Source: an uncultured Bacteroidia bacterium (GTDB lineage Bacteria > Bacteroidota > Bacteroidia > Bacteroidales > Prolixibacteraceae). Taken from it: a DNA stretch of 64,000 nt. Position 1 is the first letter of the stretch; each line of letters begins with the position of its first letter. This document shows, piece after piece, positions 1 through 8,220 of this stretch. The translations under genes were made by a program, and so were the position numbers. The DNA lies in assembly GCA_903907075.1 (NCBI GenBank), contig CAIVMQ010000051.1, forward strand, positions 1-64,000. The letters run 5' to 3'. The notes under the pieces are model-generated. The model was not told the origin of the DNA. It worked only from the letters and a program-made list of their open reading frames with translations, and searched no databases.

Positions 1-1
1 A

Positions 2-139
2 ATTTACAAGCAGTTACATTATAGTTGGGGTGCAGCAAATTTAGCACAACAAGGCGACCAACGCACCACATATCTCAATGCAATTAGGGCAGCAGATGCT
101 GGAGACATTCAGCCGCTAATAAACTTTGCAAGATCATAA
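2..139 (+). CDS. C-terminal end of a Fic family protein (mobile mystery protein B-like), cut by window edge
   Basis: Frame 2 is open from the window edge to a TAA at 137-139 and encodes about 45 residues. It contains RTTYLNAIRAADAGDI and ends NFARS. The pattern 'R-x-x-Y-(L/I)-x-A-(L/I)-R-A-A-D-x-G-D' closing a protein is what I know from the C-termini of Fic proteins called mobile mystery protein B. The Fic catalytic motif would lie upstream, outside the window, so activity cannot be judged. Assignment rests on pattern recall over a short stretch. Confidence 0.55.
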   Translation: MYKQLHYSWGAANLAQQGDQRTTYLNAIRAADAGDIQPLINFARS

Positions 140-352
140 ACGATAGGTTCTAACTAATTCATTTAAATATCATTCCGTTTAAACCAGTCGCAACCAACGG
201 TACTTTATCCCTAAGCCAAAATTCCAATACTTAACAGATCACTTTTAGGTGAAAATAGAGAATGAAAACAGCTGAAATTTAATAAAAAATAAACCTTTCA
301 ATTCAAATCTATACAGGTCGATAAAACAACAAATAAACCAAGCCTAAAGCAG

Positions 353-396
353 CTACGGATCAGAAGGTTGGGGGTTCGACTCTCTCCGGGGTCACT
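353..396 (+). repeat. tRNA 3'-end-like fragment, copy 1 (putative attachment-site scar)
   Basis: The stretch has a T-loop consensus (ttcgact) flanked by ggggg and ctctc arms, then a ccggggtcac 3' acceptor-like strand, as in the last 40 or so bases of a tRNA without encoded CCA. No matching 5' half (about gtgacccc) is visible upstream, so this is not a whole tRNA gene. A diverged 44-bp copy lies at 3066-3109 in the same orientation, and each copy is followed directly by a terminator. This is the usual footprint of integration into a tRNA 3' end, with decay. Confidence 0.5.
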
Positions 397-404
397 GAAA
401 AATC

Positions 405-442
405 AAGGGTTTAGGAAGATAAAACTTCTCAAACCCTTTTTT
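405..442 (+). terminator. Rho-independent terminator after tRNA fragment 1
   Basis: The arms aagggttt..gaag and cttc..aaaccctt form an imperfect hairpin and are followed by a run of six T. It sits a few bases after the tRNA 3'-end-like fragment, where a tRNA transcript would end. Confidence 0.65.
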
Positions 443-444
443 CG

Positions 445-462
445 TGCAAAAAATTTGCAAAA
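445..462 (+). repeat. 18-bp direct repeat, copy 1
   Basis: tgcaaaaaatttgcaaaa recurs at 2932-2949 with one mismatch. The copies lie just inside the two tRNA-like fragments, a position compatible with recombinase binding sites at the ends of an integrated island. It is AT-rich and short, so chance is possible. Confidence 0.35.
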
Positions 463-483
463 ACTAGATGACACTAAATGACT

Positions 484-547
484 AGAAAGGAAGACTTCTG
501 GGGTTTGATTCTTATTGAAAGTATAACAAAAAGGTCTAAGATTGTCA
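484..547 (+). repeat. 64-bp imperfect direct repeat, copy 1
   Basis: Bases 484-547 and 1447-1510 align without gaps over 64 bases. Both begin agaaaggaag, share gattcttatt or attcttatt in the middle, and end with gattgtca. The copies flank the broken mntA/hepT pair on both sides, suggesting that the toxin-antitoxin cassette was inserted, or duplicated its flank, as a unit. Confidence 0.6.
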
Positions 548-673
548 AGTTTTCAGATAGAGATTCTAACCCATTAAAGTTTGGGCGTTGAAGGGTACTT
601 CCCGCCTGGTTTTAAAATTTATAAAGTGGCATCTATTAATTGAATTTAATGCTAAAAAAGGGTAGATTTCAAT

Positions 674-707
674 TATTTTAAACATTACAAAAAAAGGAGT
701 ATCTTTG
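674..707 (+). promoter_or_regulatory. Putative promoter of the mntA/hepT remnant
   Basis: TATCTTTG at 700-707 matches the Bacteroidota -7 consensus TAnnTTTG exactly. The ATG begins at 712, so transcription would start almost at the start codon (leaderless or nearly so). The upstream -33 match is weak. Confidence 0.45.
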
Positions 708-711
708 GATA

Positions 712-1047
712 ATGGTTATCAAGGACGAAATATTAAAAAGAAACCTGGACCTTTCAGCTTCGTGTAAAAGCTATGAAGTCAAGCATTTGTATGCTTTCGG
801 GTCTTCCACTACAAATGAATTCAACGAACTTACTAGCAACATTGACTTGCTTGTTGAGATTGATAATCCAAATCCAATTGAAAGAGGAGAGAAATTACTT
901 GCTCTTTAGGATAAATTTGAACTCTTCTTCCAAAGAAAAGTTGATTTATTAACTGAATCCTCGATTCGAAATCCCTATTTAAGAAAGAGTATTGATTCTA
1001 CTAAAGTATTGATTTATGACGGAAAAAGGTCTGAAATACTTGCCTGA
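712..1047 (+). pseudogene. mntA: MntA-like nucleotidyltransferase antitoxin, broken
   Basis: This reads as a MNT-type minimal nucleotidyltransferase of about 111 codons, interrupted by an in-frame TAG at 907-909. Sequence after the stop stays in frame and looks real (KFELFFQRKVDLLTE, then KVLIYDG) up to TGA at 1045-1047. The family motif G-S-x(n)-D-x-D is present as AFGSS ... SNIDLLVEI, where the usual SDID is SNID, so the first metal-binding Asp is replaced by Asn. In intact pairs MntA modifies the HEPN toxin HepT to silence it. The 3' end overlaps the hepT remnant by 32 bp, the normal layout of such pairs. Both the nonsense codon and the motif change argue for loss of function. Confidence 0.8.
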
Positions 1048-1348
1048 TATTTCTCAGTCAATTGAGTTAATTCAGGATTTTACCAAGTCGATCACCAATT
1101 ACAGTGAATTTGTAGGAGATCTTTAAACACGAAGTACTGTTGAAAGACAATTGGGAATAATCGGGGAAGCTGTAAATAAGTTTGAGATACTTCACCCTGA
1201 AGAAAGTCTCAATAATGCCCGTAAAATTGTTGGATTTCGTAATCGATTAATCCATGCGTTTGATGCGGTAGACTCTTCTATGGTGTGGGCTATTTTGAAA
1301 AACCACATAGGTCCTTTAAATGAAGAAGTAAGCAGGAAATTGAATTGA
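1016..1348 (+). pseudogene. hepT: HepT-like HEPN RNase toxin, broken
   Basis: From ATG at 1016 the frame reads about 110 codons to TGA at 1346-1348 and is interrupted by TAA at 1124-1126. The C-terminal part carries the HEPN signature R-x4-H as RNRLIHAF, and upstream VERQLGIIGEAVNK matches the HepT helix. In characterised HepT proteins the motif continues R-x4-H-x-Y, with the Tyr as the residue modified by MntA; here it is Phe. The partner at 712-1047 is also broken, so the whole toxin-antitoxin module is a relic. An internal ATG after the stop could in principle give a truncated product with the R-x4-H motif, but it would lack the N-terminal helices. Confidence 0.8.
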
Positions 1349-1446
1349 ATTATTCTCTTATCCCCAATTAGTCTAAGCTTATTCTTCGATCATATTTCTT
1401 GCAAAATTCACAAAAGAAGAGGGAATAGGATCAAAATAAGATAAGA

Positions 1447-1510
1447 AGAAAGGAAGAATTCTGGGATTTAATTCTTATTCAAAGGTTAACGAAAAAGTGG
1501 AGGATTGTCA
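1447..1510 (+). repeat. 64-bp imperfect direct repeat, copy 2
   Basis: Second copy of the repeat at 484-547, placed 100 bp after the hepT remnant. The rest of the 1349-1699 spacer holds no coding signal that I can see, apart from the palindrome and promoter before the fic gene. Confidence 0.6.
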
Positions 1511-1639
1511 CCTTTACCCTAACTATAAATTTGAGAAGGTTCGACCACATCGCAAATCTTACTGCCGTTATATCCAATATTAGAAAGACTCTCCCCTAAT
1601 TACGAACAATGACAACCTGTTCTCTTGCGGTGAAAAATT

Positions 1640-1673
1640 AAATTAATCACCGCAGAATTGCGGTGATTAATTT
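1640..1673 (+). promoter_or_regulatory. Perfect 15-bp inverted repeat (putative operator) upstream of fic
   Basis: aaattaatcaccgca (1640-1654) is followed by a 4-base spacer and its exact reverse complement (1659-1673). A further half-site, ttgcggtgaaaaatt, lies at 1625-1639, and ccgcagaattg is repeated at 1650-1660 and 1683-1693. The palindrome ends 1 bp before the -7 element of the fic promoter, so a bound dimer would block RNA polymerase. Autoregulation through the C-terminal winged-helix-like part of the Fic protein is a plausible but unproven reading. Confidence 0.7.
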
Positions 1674-1674
1674 G

Positions 1675-1682
1675 TATATTTG
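1675..1682 (+). promoter_or_regulatory. Putative fic promoter -7 element (TATATTTG)
   Basis: Exact match to TAnnTTTG, 18 bp before the ATG at 1700. The predicted start point leaves a leader of only about 10 nt. The adjoining palindrome would cover the -33 region. Confidence 0.55.
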
Positions 1683-1699
1683 CCGCAGAATTGTTTTAG

Positions 1700-2809
1700 A
1701 TGATGACAAAATATATTTACGAGAATAAAAACTGGACAAATTTCACGTGGCAGGACAAAGCCATCAATGTTGTATTTGGTGAAGTGCGTCTTATGCAAGG
1801 TAAAATAATAGGTCATATGAATGGTCTAGGATTTTCCGATAAAGAGGAAGCCACACTTACAGCCTTAACATTAGATATCGTAAAATCATCAGAAATAGAA
1901 GGTGAATTACTCAATTATTACCAAGTGCGTTCTTCTATTGCAAGGCGTTTGGGAATTAATACCGGAGGACTTATATCAAGCAGCCGACACATCGAAGGCG
2001 TGGTAGAAATGACGCTGGATGCTACCCAACGTTACAACTTGCCATTAACTGAAAGCCGATTATTTGGCTGGCATGCGGCTCTTTTTCCAACAGGGTATAG
2101 CGGACCTTACGCAATAGAAGTGGGTCGATACAGGACTGGCGCAAAGCGAGTAGTTTCAGGCGCAATGGGCAAAGAAAAAGTGCATTACGAAGCTGTTCAG
2201 CCTGAATCGGTAAAAACAGAAATGGACAAGTTCTTGGATTGGTTCAATAACGAACAGAGCCTCGACTCTGTTTTAAAAGCGGCTATTGCCCACTTTTGGT
2301 TTATTATCATTCACCCTTTTGATGATGGAAACGGCAGAATCGCAAGAGCAATAACCGATATGTTGCTTGCCAGTGCCGAAGGTAGTGGGGAGCGCTATTA
2401 CAGCATGTCAAGCCAAATATTAACTGAACGCAAGCGCTATTATGAAATATTGCAAAAAGTACAACATAGTTCAGGTGACATTACTGAATGGCTTGATTGG
2501 TTCTTGCATTGCCTCAAAAATGCAATGCTTGCCACTGAAAAAACAACCCAAAAAATAGTACGAAAAGCTCAGTTTTGGAAATTACATGCACACACACCCA
2601 TCAACGAACGTCAACGCATAATTCTTAACAGCCTTTTTGACAATTTTGAAGGGAAACTGCAAACATCAAAATGGGCTAAAATAACCAAAACCTCTAACGA
2701 TACTGCCTTACGGGACATAAAAGACCTTGTTGAAAAAGGAATCTTAAAACAAACTAACGAAGGAGGACGAAATGCAAACTACGAATTAGTTGACTTGAAT
2801 TTAGAATAA
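1700..2809 (+). CDS. Fic family AMP-transferase-like protein with N-terminal inhibitory helix
   Basis: 369 residues. The N-terminal 90 or so residues match the DUF4172 / Fic N-terminal region and contain SSEIEG at 63-68, the (S/T)xxxE(G/N) inhibitory motif that in class II Fic proteins blocks the active site. The catalytic Fic motif HPFDDGNGRIAR is at 205-216 with every canonical residue (His205 base, Asn and Arg for ATP phosphates). The last 80 residues (NERQRIILNSLF ... AKITKTSNDTALRDIKDLV) look like a winged helix. Fic enzymes usually transfer AMP to a hydroxyl side chain of a target protein; the target here is unknown. ATG 1703 is an alternative start two residues in. The gene stands alone inside a probable mobile island and is preceded by a palindrome, which fits a self-regulated, toxin-like module. 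Confidence 0.9.
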   Translation: MMTKYIYENKNWTNFTWQDKAINVVFGEVRLMQGKIIGHMNGLGFSDKEEATLTALTLDIVKSSEIEGELLNYYQVRSSIARRLGINTGGLISSSRHIEGVVEMTLDATQRYNLPLTESRLFGWHAALFPTGYSGPYAIEVGRYRTGAKRVVSGAMGKEKVHYEAVQPESVKTEMDKFLDWFNNEQSLDSVLKAAIAHFWFIIIHPFDDGNGRIARAITDMLLASAEGSGERYYSMSSQILTERKRYYEILQKVQHSSGDITEWLDWFLHCLKNAMLATEKTTQKIVRKAQFWKLHAHTPINERQRIILNSLFDNFEGKLQTSKWAKITKTSNDTALRDIKDLVEKGILKQTNEGGRNANYELVDLNLE

Positions 2810-2880
2810 CCACTGGCTAAAATTCAGACTAATCTTGATTGGTTTGCCTATTACCTTAAAATACTTCTTTAATAACAGCA

Positions 2881-2921
2881 AATGAGGGTGTCTCCAAACA
2901 GAGAAGCACCCTCATTATTAT
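2881..2921 (+). terminator. Terminator downstream of fic
   Basis: The arms aatgagggtg (2881-2890) and caccctcatt (2907-2916) are perfect complements with a 16-base loop and are followed by an AT-rich tail. It lies about 70 bp after the fic stop codon. The tail is not a clean U run. Confidence 0.6.
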
Positions 2922-2931
2922 TTATTTGACA

Positions 2932-2949
2932 TGCAAAAAATATGCAAAA
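2932..2949 (+). repeat. 18-bp direct repeat, copy 2
   Basis: tgcaaaaaatatgcaaaa is the partner of 445-462 (one mismatch). It sits about 120 bp inside the right-hand tRNA-like fragment. Confidence 0.35.
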
Positions 2950-3065
2950 CCCAAAAGTAAAACTAGGAAAATCAATGAAAAGAGGGAGTTAAATGAACTA
3001 ACTAAACACCTAAGGATGAAAAGAAAAGATAAAAGATGAAAAGAGCAATAAATATCAATAAGTGA

Positions 3066-3109
3066 CTACTGATCAGAAGGTTGGTGGTTCTATTCTCTCA
3101 GGAGTCACT
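3066..3109 (+). repeat. tRNA 3'-end-like fragment, copy 2 (diverged)
   Basis: 44 bases align gap-free with 353-396 and share gatcagaaggttgg and gtcact. The T-loop (ttctatt) and acceptor strand have drifted from tRNA consensus, so this copy would not fold into a good tRNA end. Together with copy 1 it brackets the 2.7-kb island holding mntA/hepT and fic. Confidence 0.5.
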
Positions 3110-3118
3110 TAATTAGCT

Positions 3119-3151
3119 AGGAGTTACAATGAGGATTGTGACTCCTTTTTT
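3119..3151 (+). terminator. Terminator after tRNA fragment 2
   Basis: aggagttac (3119-3127) pairs with gtgactcct (3138-3146) with one G-T wobble, followed by T6. It mirrors the terminator after copy 1, so the duplicated unit was tRNA end plus terminator, or two different tRNA loci were involved. Confidence 0.65.
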
Positions 3152-3599
3152 GTTTATGCCAAGTTTTGTTGAATTGACACTAATTCGATACTACTGGAAG
3201 GATTAATTTGAATCAAGAGATTAAATAGCAATAAAATAAATATCCCTACCGCTATATAAACTCGAATCGCTATCAGCATGACCTTGCAACTTCGTGGATT
3301 CAAAAGTGGAAGTACATATAAAACAAATGGGGTAGTATAGAGAGACCTTCGTTTTTTTGCTGAGGTATTAGAATAACTTATTTCCATAGTATGCCGAATA
3401 AGTGCACCATTTTGGAAGAGCGTGAGATATCTGGCTAAGATCCCAATATCAAGTGGTTGTAAATATTCTAATTTTGATCCGATTAAAGGATTCCAAATCG
3501 AGTATTTTAGTTTTTCATACCCCCTCGAATAAGCATAAGAAATCCCAATGCATCATGCAAAGGGGTATCTATAGATTCTATTTATTCAACATAAGAAGC
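3152..3599. other. Spacer between island and SusD gene with an unassigned open frame
   Basis: On the minus strand the frame 3552-3154 is open without a good start; its last 77 codons start at an ATG (3387) and include one hydrophobic stretch (VYIAVGIFILLLFNLLI). I do not recognise a family. It could be the decayed C-terminus of a membrane protein or chance. The remaining bases show no gene. Confidence 0.3.
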
Positions 3600-5180
3600 T
3601 TAAAAATTTGGAGTCCCGGTATCCCACCATAAGCGGGTTGCGATATTATCTTTTGCACCTGGGCCCATGCTAGAAACAGCTTCATTTACCGCAGCTGTAT
3701 TACCGATTCTTTCGGCCTCCGTGTATGGCAATCTTTTAATCCATTGATCTGCAGCAATTACACCCCAGTCTGCATTGCTTTGATTATTAGCTACATGAGG
3801 AATCCTGGGATAGCCAGTCCTTCTGAAATCAACCCAGGCTTCGAGTGCATTGGTAAACGCACTCAGCCATTTCTGAGTGATAATTTTCTCCAATTTCAAC
3901 TCGTTGTTATCGCCATTATTCCATGCAACAGTAATAGTAGAAGAAGAAGTGAAATTATTTTTTGCATCCTTTGGATCGACATAATTAATTGGTGTACTGT
4001 TGTTGTCAGCAAGGTAGGCATCAACACCTGAAGCGCCCCAATCAGCAAATGAAAGTTTTACACCATTTTCGTAATTGGTTTTTGCATCTCCAGCACCAGC
4101 CCATCCTCTAAGGGAAGCCTCAGCTTTGAGGAAACTAACTTCTGCGGCAGTAAAAGCCCTTCTATTTTCTACGGTATTAAAATCGTAAGAGGCTTTGGAA
4201 AAAGAGGTTCTATCACTCTTGGCCGTAATATAAGCACCATTACGAATCCCTTTATATGGAACGGTTGGATGATCGGTGTAGAGGCTAGGGCTATCAACGG
4301 GAGAGAAATATTTAGAAATCCTACCATCTTTTAACCCAACCATAAACGATTCGATTACACCACCCATTCGGGTATCATTCCATTGAAAACAAATCATTGC
4401 CACAGGCATAATCCGTCCTAGCAATGAGATTTTAAAATTATCATCGTTTGTAGCAATTAATCCGGCAGGATCTATCAGCGCCTTTTCACCTTGTATTTTT
4501 GCAAGATCGGGAGCCACATTTGATAAACGCATTGCCAATCGCAGACGAACAGAATTGACAACTTTCATCCATGCTCTAATATTCCCTTTATAGCTAGGAT
4601 CGAATTTAACAAAACCATCGTAGTCTTTGTGTGCATTAAAATCGGACTGAATTGAATCCAACTGAGAAAAAAAGGTGTTGTATAAATCCGACTCCTTGTC
4701 GTATTTGATCGAGTTTTCTGTTGAACCATATTTAGAATAGATGACCGGACCATAAATAGCGGTAACTTTTGAGATCGAAAGTATCCGGATAAGTTTAGCC
4801 CATGTTGCAAAAAGGGGCACATTATTCGTTTTGGCTAATTGAATCACCTGTTTAGAGGGAGACATTACGTTTCCATACTCACGGCCCCAAAAAGTGTTCC
4901 ATTGAATATAATAAGTGGTATTGTTTACGTTACTCTTAAAAGGAGTTGGACAATTCATATAGCCCATCCATGAATCCCAGTTCAAATCTTCTTCAATTTG
5001 GCTATCTTGATTTCCAAAAAGTTCATACAACATCCCTGAAAATGGGGAGCCCACTAAGTTAAAGTCTTGTTGAAGTAACTCATCAGAAATTTGATAGGGA
5101 TTTTGGTTCGCACTTTCAAAATCCTGGGTGCACGAGGCAAGTGTACCCAGAAAGAGTAATGCAATAAATATCTTTTTCAT
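3600..5180 (-). CDS. SusD/RagB-family outer-membrane nutrient-binding lipoprotein
   Basis: 526 residues. The N-terminus MKKIFIALLFLGTLASC is a lipoprotein signal with Cys17 as the acylation site. The body has the SusD-like-2 look: a Trp/Tyr-rich N-terminal part, an internal 'RAFTAAEVSFLKAEASLRG' TPR segment around residue 340-360 and a C-terminal 'EAWVDFRRTGYPRIP' motif typical of the family. SusD proteins cap the SusC channel outside the cell and capture glycans or peptides. Its gene starts 19 bp after the SusC stop, so the two are co-transcribed in the usual C-D order. Substrate cannot be read from sequence; the next genes upstream (DUF1080, BNR protein) hint at sugar or glycoside material. 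Confidence 0.93.
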   Translation of the reverse strand: MKKIFIALLFLGTLASCTQDFESANQNPYQISDELLQQDFNLVGSPFSGMLYELFGNQDSQIEEDLNWDSWMGYMNCPTPFKSNVNNTTYYIQWNTFWGREYGNVMSPSKQVIQLAKTNNVPLFATWAKLIRILSISKVTAIYGPVIYSKYGSTENSIKYDKESDLYNTFFSQLDSIQSDFNAHKDYDGFVKFDPSYKGNIRAWMKVVNSVRLRLAMRLSNVAPDLAKIQGEKALIDPAGLIATNDDNFKISLLGRIMPVAMICFQWNDTRMGGVIESFMVGLKDGRISKYFSPVDSPSLYTDHPTVPYKGIRNGAYITAKSDRTSFSKASYDFNTVENRRAFTAAEVSFLKAEASLRGWAGAGDAKTNYENGVKLSFADWGASGVDAYLADNNSTPINYVDPKDAKNNFTSSSTITVAWNNGDNNELKLEKIITQKWLSAFTNALEAWVDFRRTGYPRIPHVANNQSNADWGVIAADQWIKRLPYTEAERIGNTAAVNEAVSSMGPGAKDNIATRLWWDTGTPNF

Positions 5181-5199
5181 ACGATTTTTTTTTACAATT

Positions 5200-8100
5200 T
5201 TAAAATTTAACCTTTAAATTGAATCCATAAGTCCGGGTATTGGGAACACCGAATACATCATTAGACTGATTCGAATTATCTGTACTCATCGACTGTTCCG
5301 GATCGAAAGGTGCTTCTTTAAAGAAGAAGAAAAGATTTCTTCCAATTAAGGAGAATGAAGCCTGTTTTATAGGTAAACCAAGCTTTCTGACATCCAGGTT
5401 ATAACCGATAACCAACTGAGCTAATCTTACATTGGTCCTTGAATAAACATAGGGCTCCATGATTCCGTTTCTGTCACCAATTTTCCTATAATACTTAACC
5501 GGATCAATTGAAGTTACTGAAGTAGATCCCTGAACAGCATTGATTGGAATTGTACTGTTTGCTCTTGCATCACCACTTCGTTTACTTACTCCATATGAGT
5601 CAAGGAAAGCCTCAGTTTTTGAGAATGCTATCCCGCCGATCTTGGCATTTACAAGTACACTTGAATAAAAATCTTTATAGGTAAATGTGTTATTCCATCC
5701 AATCAGAAGATCAGGGTTTAAATTTCCAACTTTTACTTTAGCCGCGGCCTTGGTAGGCTCTCCATTTGCATCTAAAATAATTTGACCTGCCTCATTTCTG
5801 GCAAACTTATAGATGTACAAATCGTTAAAAGATCCGCCCGATTTAATAATGGAAATAAAACCTTCGTCTTCAGCACCAACCTGATAATCAGGATTTGATT
5901 TAATAAGTTCTATAATTTTATTCTTATTCTGTGATAAGTTCAATGAGGATTTCCATTCAAAATGAGTAGTTTTAATAGGTTCTGTGTCGATGGTCAATTC
6001 AAAACCCTTGTTCGTAATTTTACCTGCATTTACGTAATAATAAGTATAACCGGAACCCGATGGAGCACTCAAGGTAAGGAATTGATTGGTGCTCACATCA
6101 CTATAGTAGGTAAATTCCATGCCGGCTCTTCCTTGGAGAAATCTCCATTCAGTACCTATTTCATTACTGGTAATAACTTCTGGTTTTAGGTTTGTAAAAG
6201 GAACCTGCGTATTTCGGCTGATACCTCCAATACCGCCAGGTGATCCCGCACCGCCAATACGATTCTGAGGATTAACCACATTATACGGCACCTCATTAGC
6301 TGTCTGAGAAGAAGAAGCCCTTAATTTTACAAAAGAGATTGATTCAGGTAAATCCACCATCTGGCTAATAATTGCAGAAAGACCTACGGCAGGATAGAGG
6401 TAAGACTGATTTCCTGTAAGCGCTAGAGTAGAGGCCCAGTCATTACGTGCCGAAATATCTAGGAATAATTTCTCTTTATAACCTATTTGTCCGTTTGCAA
6501 ATACACCTTGTTTCATTACCTTGCTAATACTTTGGTTGAACATTATATTAAATGGCATGTTTTCAAAAGAGAAGAAGTTCGGATACATTAATGAAATTGT
6601 ACCATTATCTACCGACATTCCATCATTGAATGTATTCTGCTGGAAGCTGGTACCTAAAATTGTATTTAAACTAAAATCGCCAAAATTAGTGCTGTAACTT
6701 AAGATTCCATCAGTATATACCGACTGATCGGTATATTTACTATACGACCAGGTTCCGTTAGGGCTAACACTTACAGGGTTTCCACCTGCAGCATACCGCT
6801 TATCATTCAATTTATTGGCATAGTCGATGTTTCCGCGAACTTCCAATTTAAGATGTGTGGCAATATCCCATGAAGCCTTTAAGCTTGCAATTAAGCGGTT
6901 TGTTTTAGCAACTTTTGGATCTTTATAAAGCTCCCAATATGGATTATTTTGTTTTTCATCGCCTGTATACCAGTTCATCACATCCATATTCCTGTCTTTA
7001 TTAAATATGGCAAAATTGGTTTTATAGGCAGCGAAATCGCGTTCACGTGAAACTAAATATAAGCCGGTAAGCGGATTGTTAAAATAACCAGCTCCCGGAC
7101 GATTATTTGACACTTCATTCGCAAGCATTACATTTGAACTAATTGTAATTTTATCATTCAAAAATTTAGTTGATTGGCTCAACGTAAAATTATGTTTTTG
7201 ATAGGTATTGGTTGGCATTACACCCTTTGCAGATGTGTTGGCATAGGAAAAATAAACTGTAGTTTTATCATTTCCACCACTAATTGAAACAGTGTTCATT
7301 TCAGTCACCCCTACCTTGAAAAAATCTTTAATATAATTCCTCTGATAATTACCCTTTGTCGTTGACCAGCTATAATCCGATCCATTATTTGCGCCGTAAT
7401 CAAACTGAAAATCAGGAAGAGACGCCACACTTTCAAACATCGTACTGGAATTCACGGAAACGGCTGTATTTCCAGCCTTCCCTTTTTTGGTTGTAATCAA
7501 TATAACACCATTAGCACCCTGGCTGCCATAAAGGATCGAAGCATTGGCCCCTTTAAGAATATTAAGGCTTTCAATATCGGCAGGATTGATCTGAGAGAGA
7601 CCGTCGCCTCCATCATTCCCCCCATATGAACCCGGTTGACTACCTTTATTGTTAACCATTGGAATACCATCAATAACATAAAGTGGCTCGCTGAGTCCAA
7701 CAAGTGATTTATTTCCTCTTAAAACAGCTTTTGTAGAACCACCTGCTCCGGAATTACTTGTTTTTATATCGATACCGGCTGCCCTCCCACTTAAAGCCTC
7801 CATAAAATTGCCGTTGGCCGCTTTTCTCAGTTCAGTACCTGAGACTTGTTGAGAAGCATAGGTCAGCATTTTTTTTTCGCGTTTGATACCCAAAGCCGTT
7901 ACTACAACTTCATGGATTCCCATAATCTCTTCTGCCATCTTTACATCAATAATAGCACGGCCATTAATGGCCTCAGAAATAGAGGTCAAACCAACAAACG
8001 AATATTGTAATACTGCACTTGCAGAACTCAAAATTACCGCATAATTTCCATCAACATCGGTAGTTGTTCCATTGGTAGTTCCTAACTCAACAACAGTAAC

Positions 8101-8220
8101 ACCAGGAATAGTGATCCCTTCCGGATCAGTCACAGTACCGCTTACTTTCACCTGAGCTAAAACGCCCGTAAATGAAGCAACAAATACAAACAAAATAAGG
8201 TACACTCTTTTATTCATCAT
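5200..8220 (-). CDS. SusC/RagA-family TonB-linked outer-membrane transporter
   Basis: 1006 residues. A signal peptide ends near LAQ (residue 23) and is followed by the carboxypeptidase-regulatory-like domain (about 24-105, VSGTVTDPEGITIPGVTV). A TonB-box-like VVVTALGIKR then leads into the plug domain with LNILKGANASILYGSQGANG and the strand GVILITTKKG. The rest is a beta barrel ending in FNLKVKF, the aromatic C-terminus needed for barrel assembly. It forms the TonB-powered pore of the SusCD complex with the gene just downstream. No FecR-type anti-sigma, ECF sigma, SusR or hybrid sensor gene lies next to it, so control is not local. A start two codons upstream of the MNK is annotated (MMNKR); either Met is possible. 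Confidence 0.95.
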   Translation of the reverse strand: MMNKRVYLILFVFVASFTGVLAQVKVSGTVTDPEGITIPGVTVVELGTTNGTTTDVDGNYAVILSSASAVLQYSFVGLTSISEAINGRAIIDVKMAEEIMGIHEVVVTALGIKREKKMLTYASQQVSGTELRKAANGNFMEALSGRAAGIDIKTSNSGAGGSTKAVLRGNKSLVGLSEPLYVIDGIPMVNNKGSQPGSYGGNDGGDGLSQINPADIESLNILKGANASILYGSQGANGVILITTKKGKAGNTAVSVNSSTMFESVASLPDFQFDYGANNGSDYSWSTTKGNYQRNYIKDFFKVGVTEMNTVSISGGNDKTTVYFSYANTSAKGVMPTNTYQKHNFTLSQSTKFLNDKITISSNVMLANEVSNNRPGAGYFNNPLTGLYLVSRERDFAAYKTNFAIFNKDRNMDVMNWYTGDEKQNNPYWELYKDPKVAKTNRLIASLKASWDIATHLKLEVRGNIDYANKLNDKRYAAGGNPVSVSPNGTWSYSKYTDQSVYTDGILSYSTNFGDFSLNTILGTSFQQNTFNDGMSVDNGTISLMYPNFFSFENMPFNIMFNQSISKVMKQGVFANGQIGYKEKLFLDISARNDWASTLALTGNQSYLYPAVGLSAIISQMVDLPESISFVKLRASSSQTANEVPYNVVNPQNRIGGAGSPGGIGGISRNTQVPFTNLKPEVITSNEIGTEWRFLQGRAGMEFTYYSDVSTNQFLTLSAPSGSGYTYYYVNAGKITNKGFELTIDTEPIKTTHFEWKSSLNLSQNKNKIIELIKSNPDYQVGAEDEGFISIIKSGGSFNDLYIYKFARNEAGQIILDANGEPTKAAAKVKVGNLNPDLLIGWNNTFTYKDFYSSVLVNAKIGGIAFSKTEAFLDSYGVSKRSGDARANSTIPINAVQGSTSVTSIDPVKYYRKIGDRNGIMEPYVYSRTNVRLAQLVIGYNLDVRKLGLPIKQASFSLIGRNLFFFFKEAPFDPEQSMSTDNSNQSNDVFGVPNTRTYGFNLKVKF

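Noticed and set aside
353..396. Complete tRNA gene
   Set aside because: Only the T-arm and 3' acceptor-like strand are present; no D-arm, anticodon arm or 5' acceptor strand upstream.
3154..3552. Possible membrane-protein gene upstream of the SusD end
   Set aside because: No start at the open frame's beginning and no recognisable family; kept only as a note in the spacer entry.
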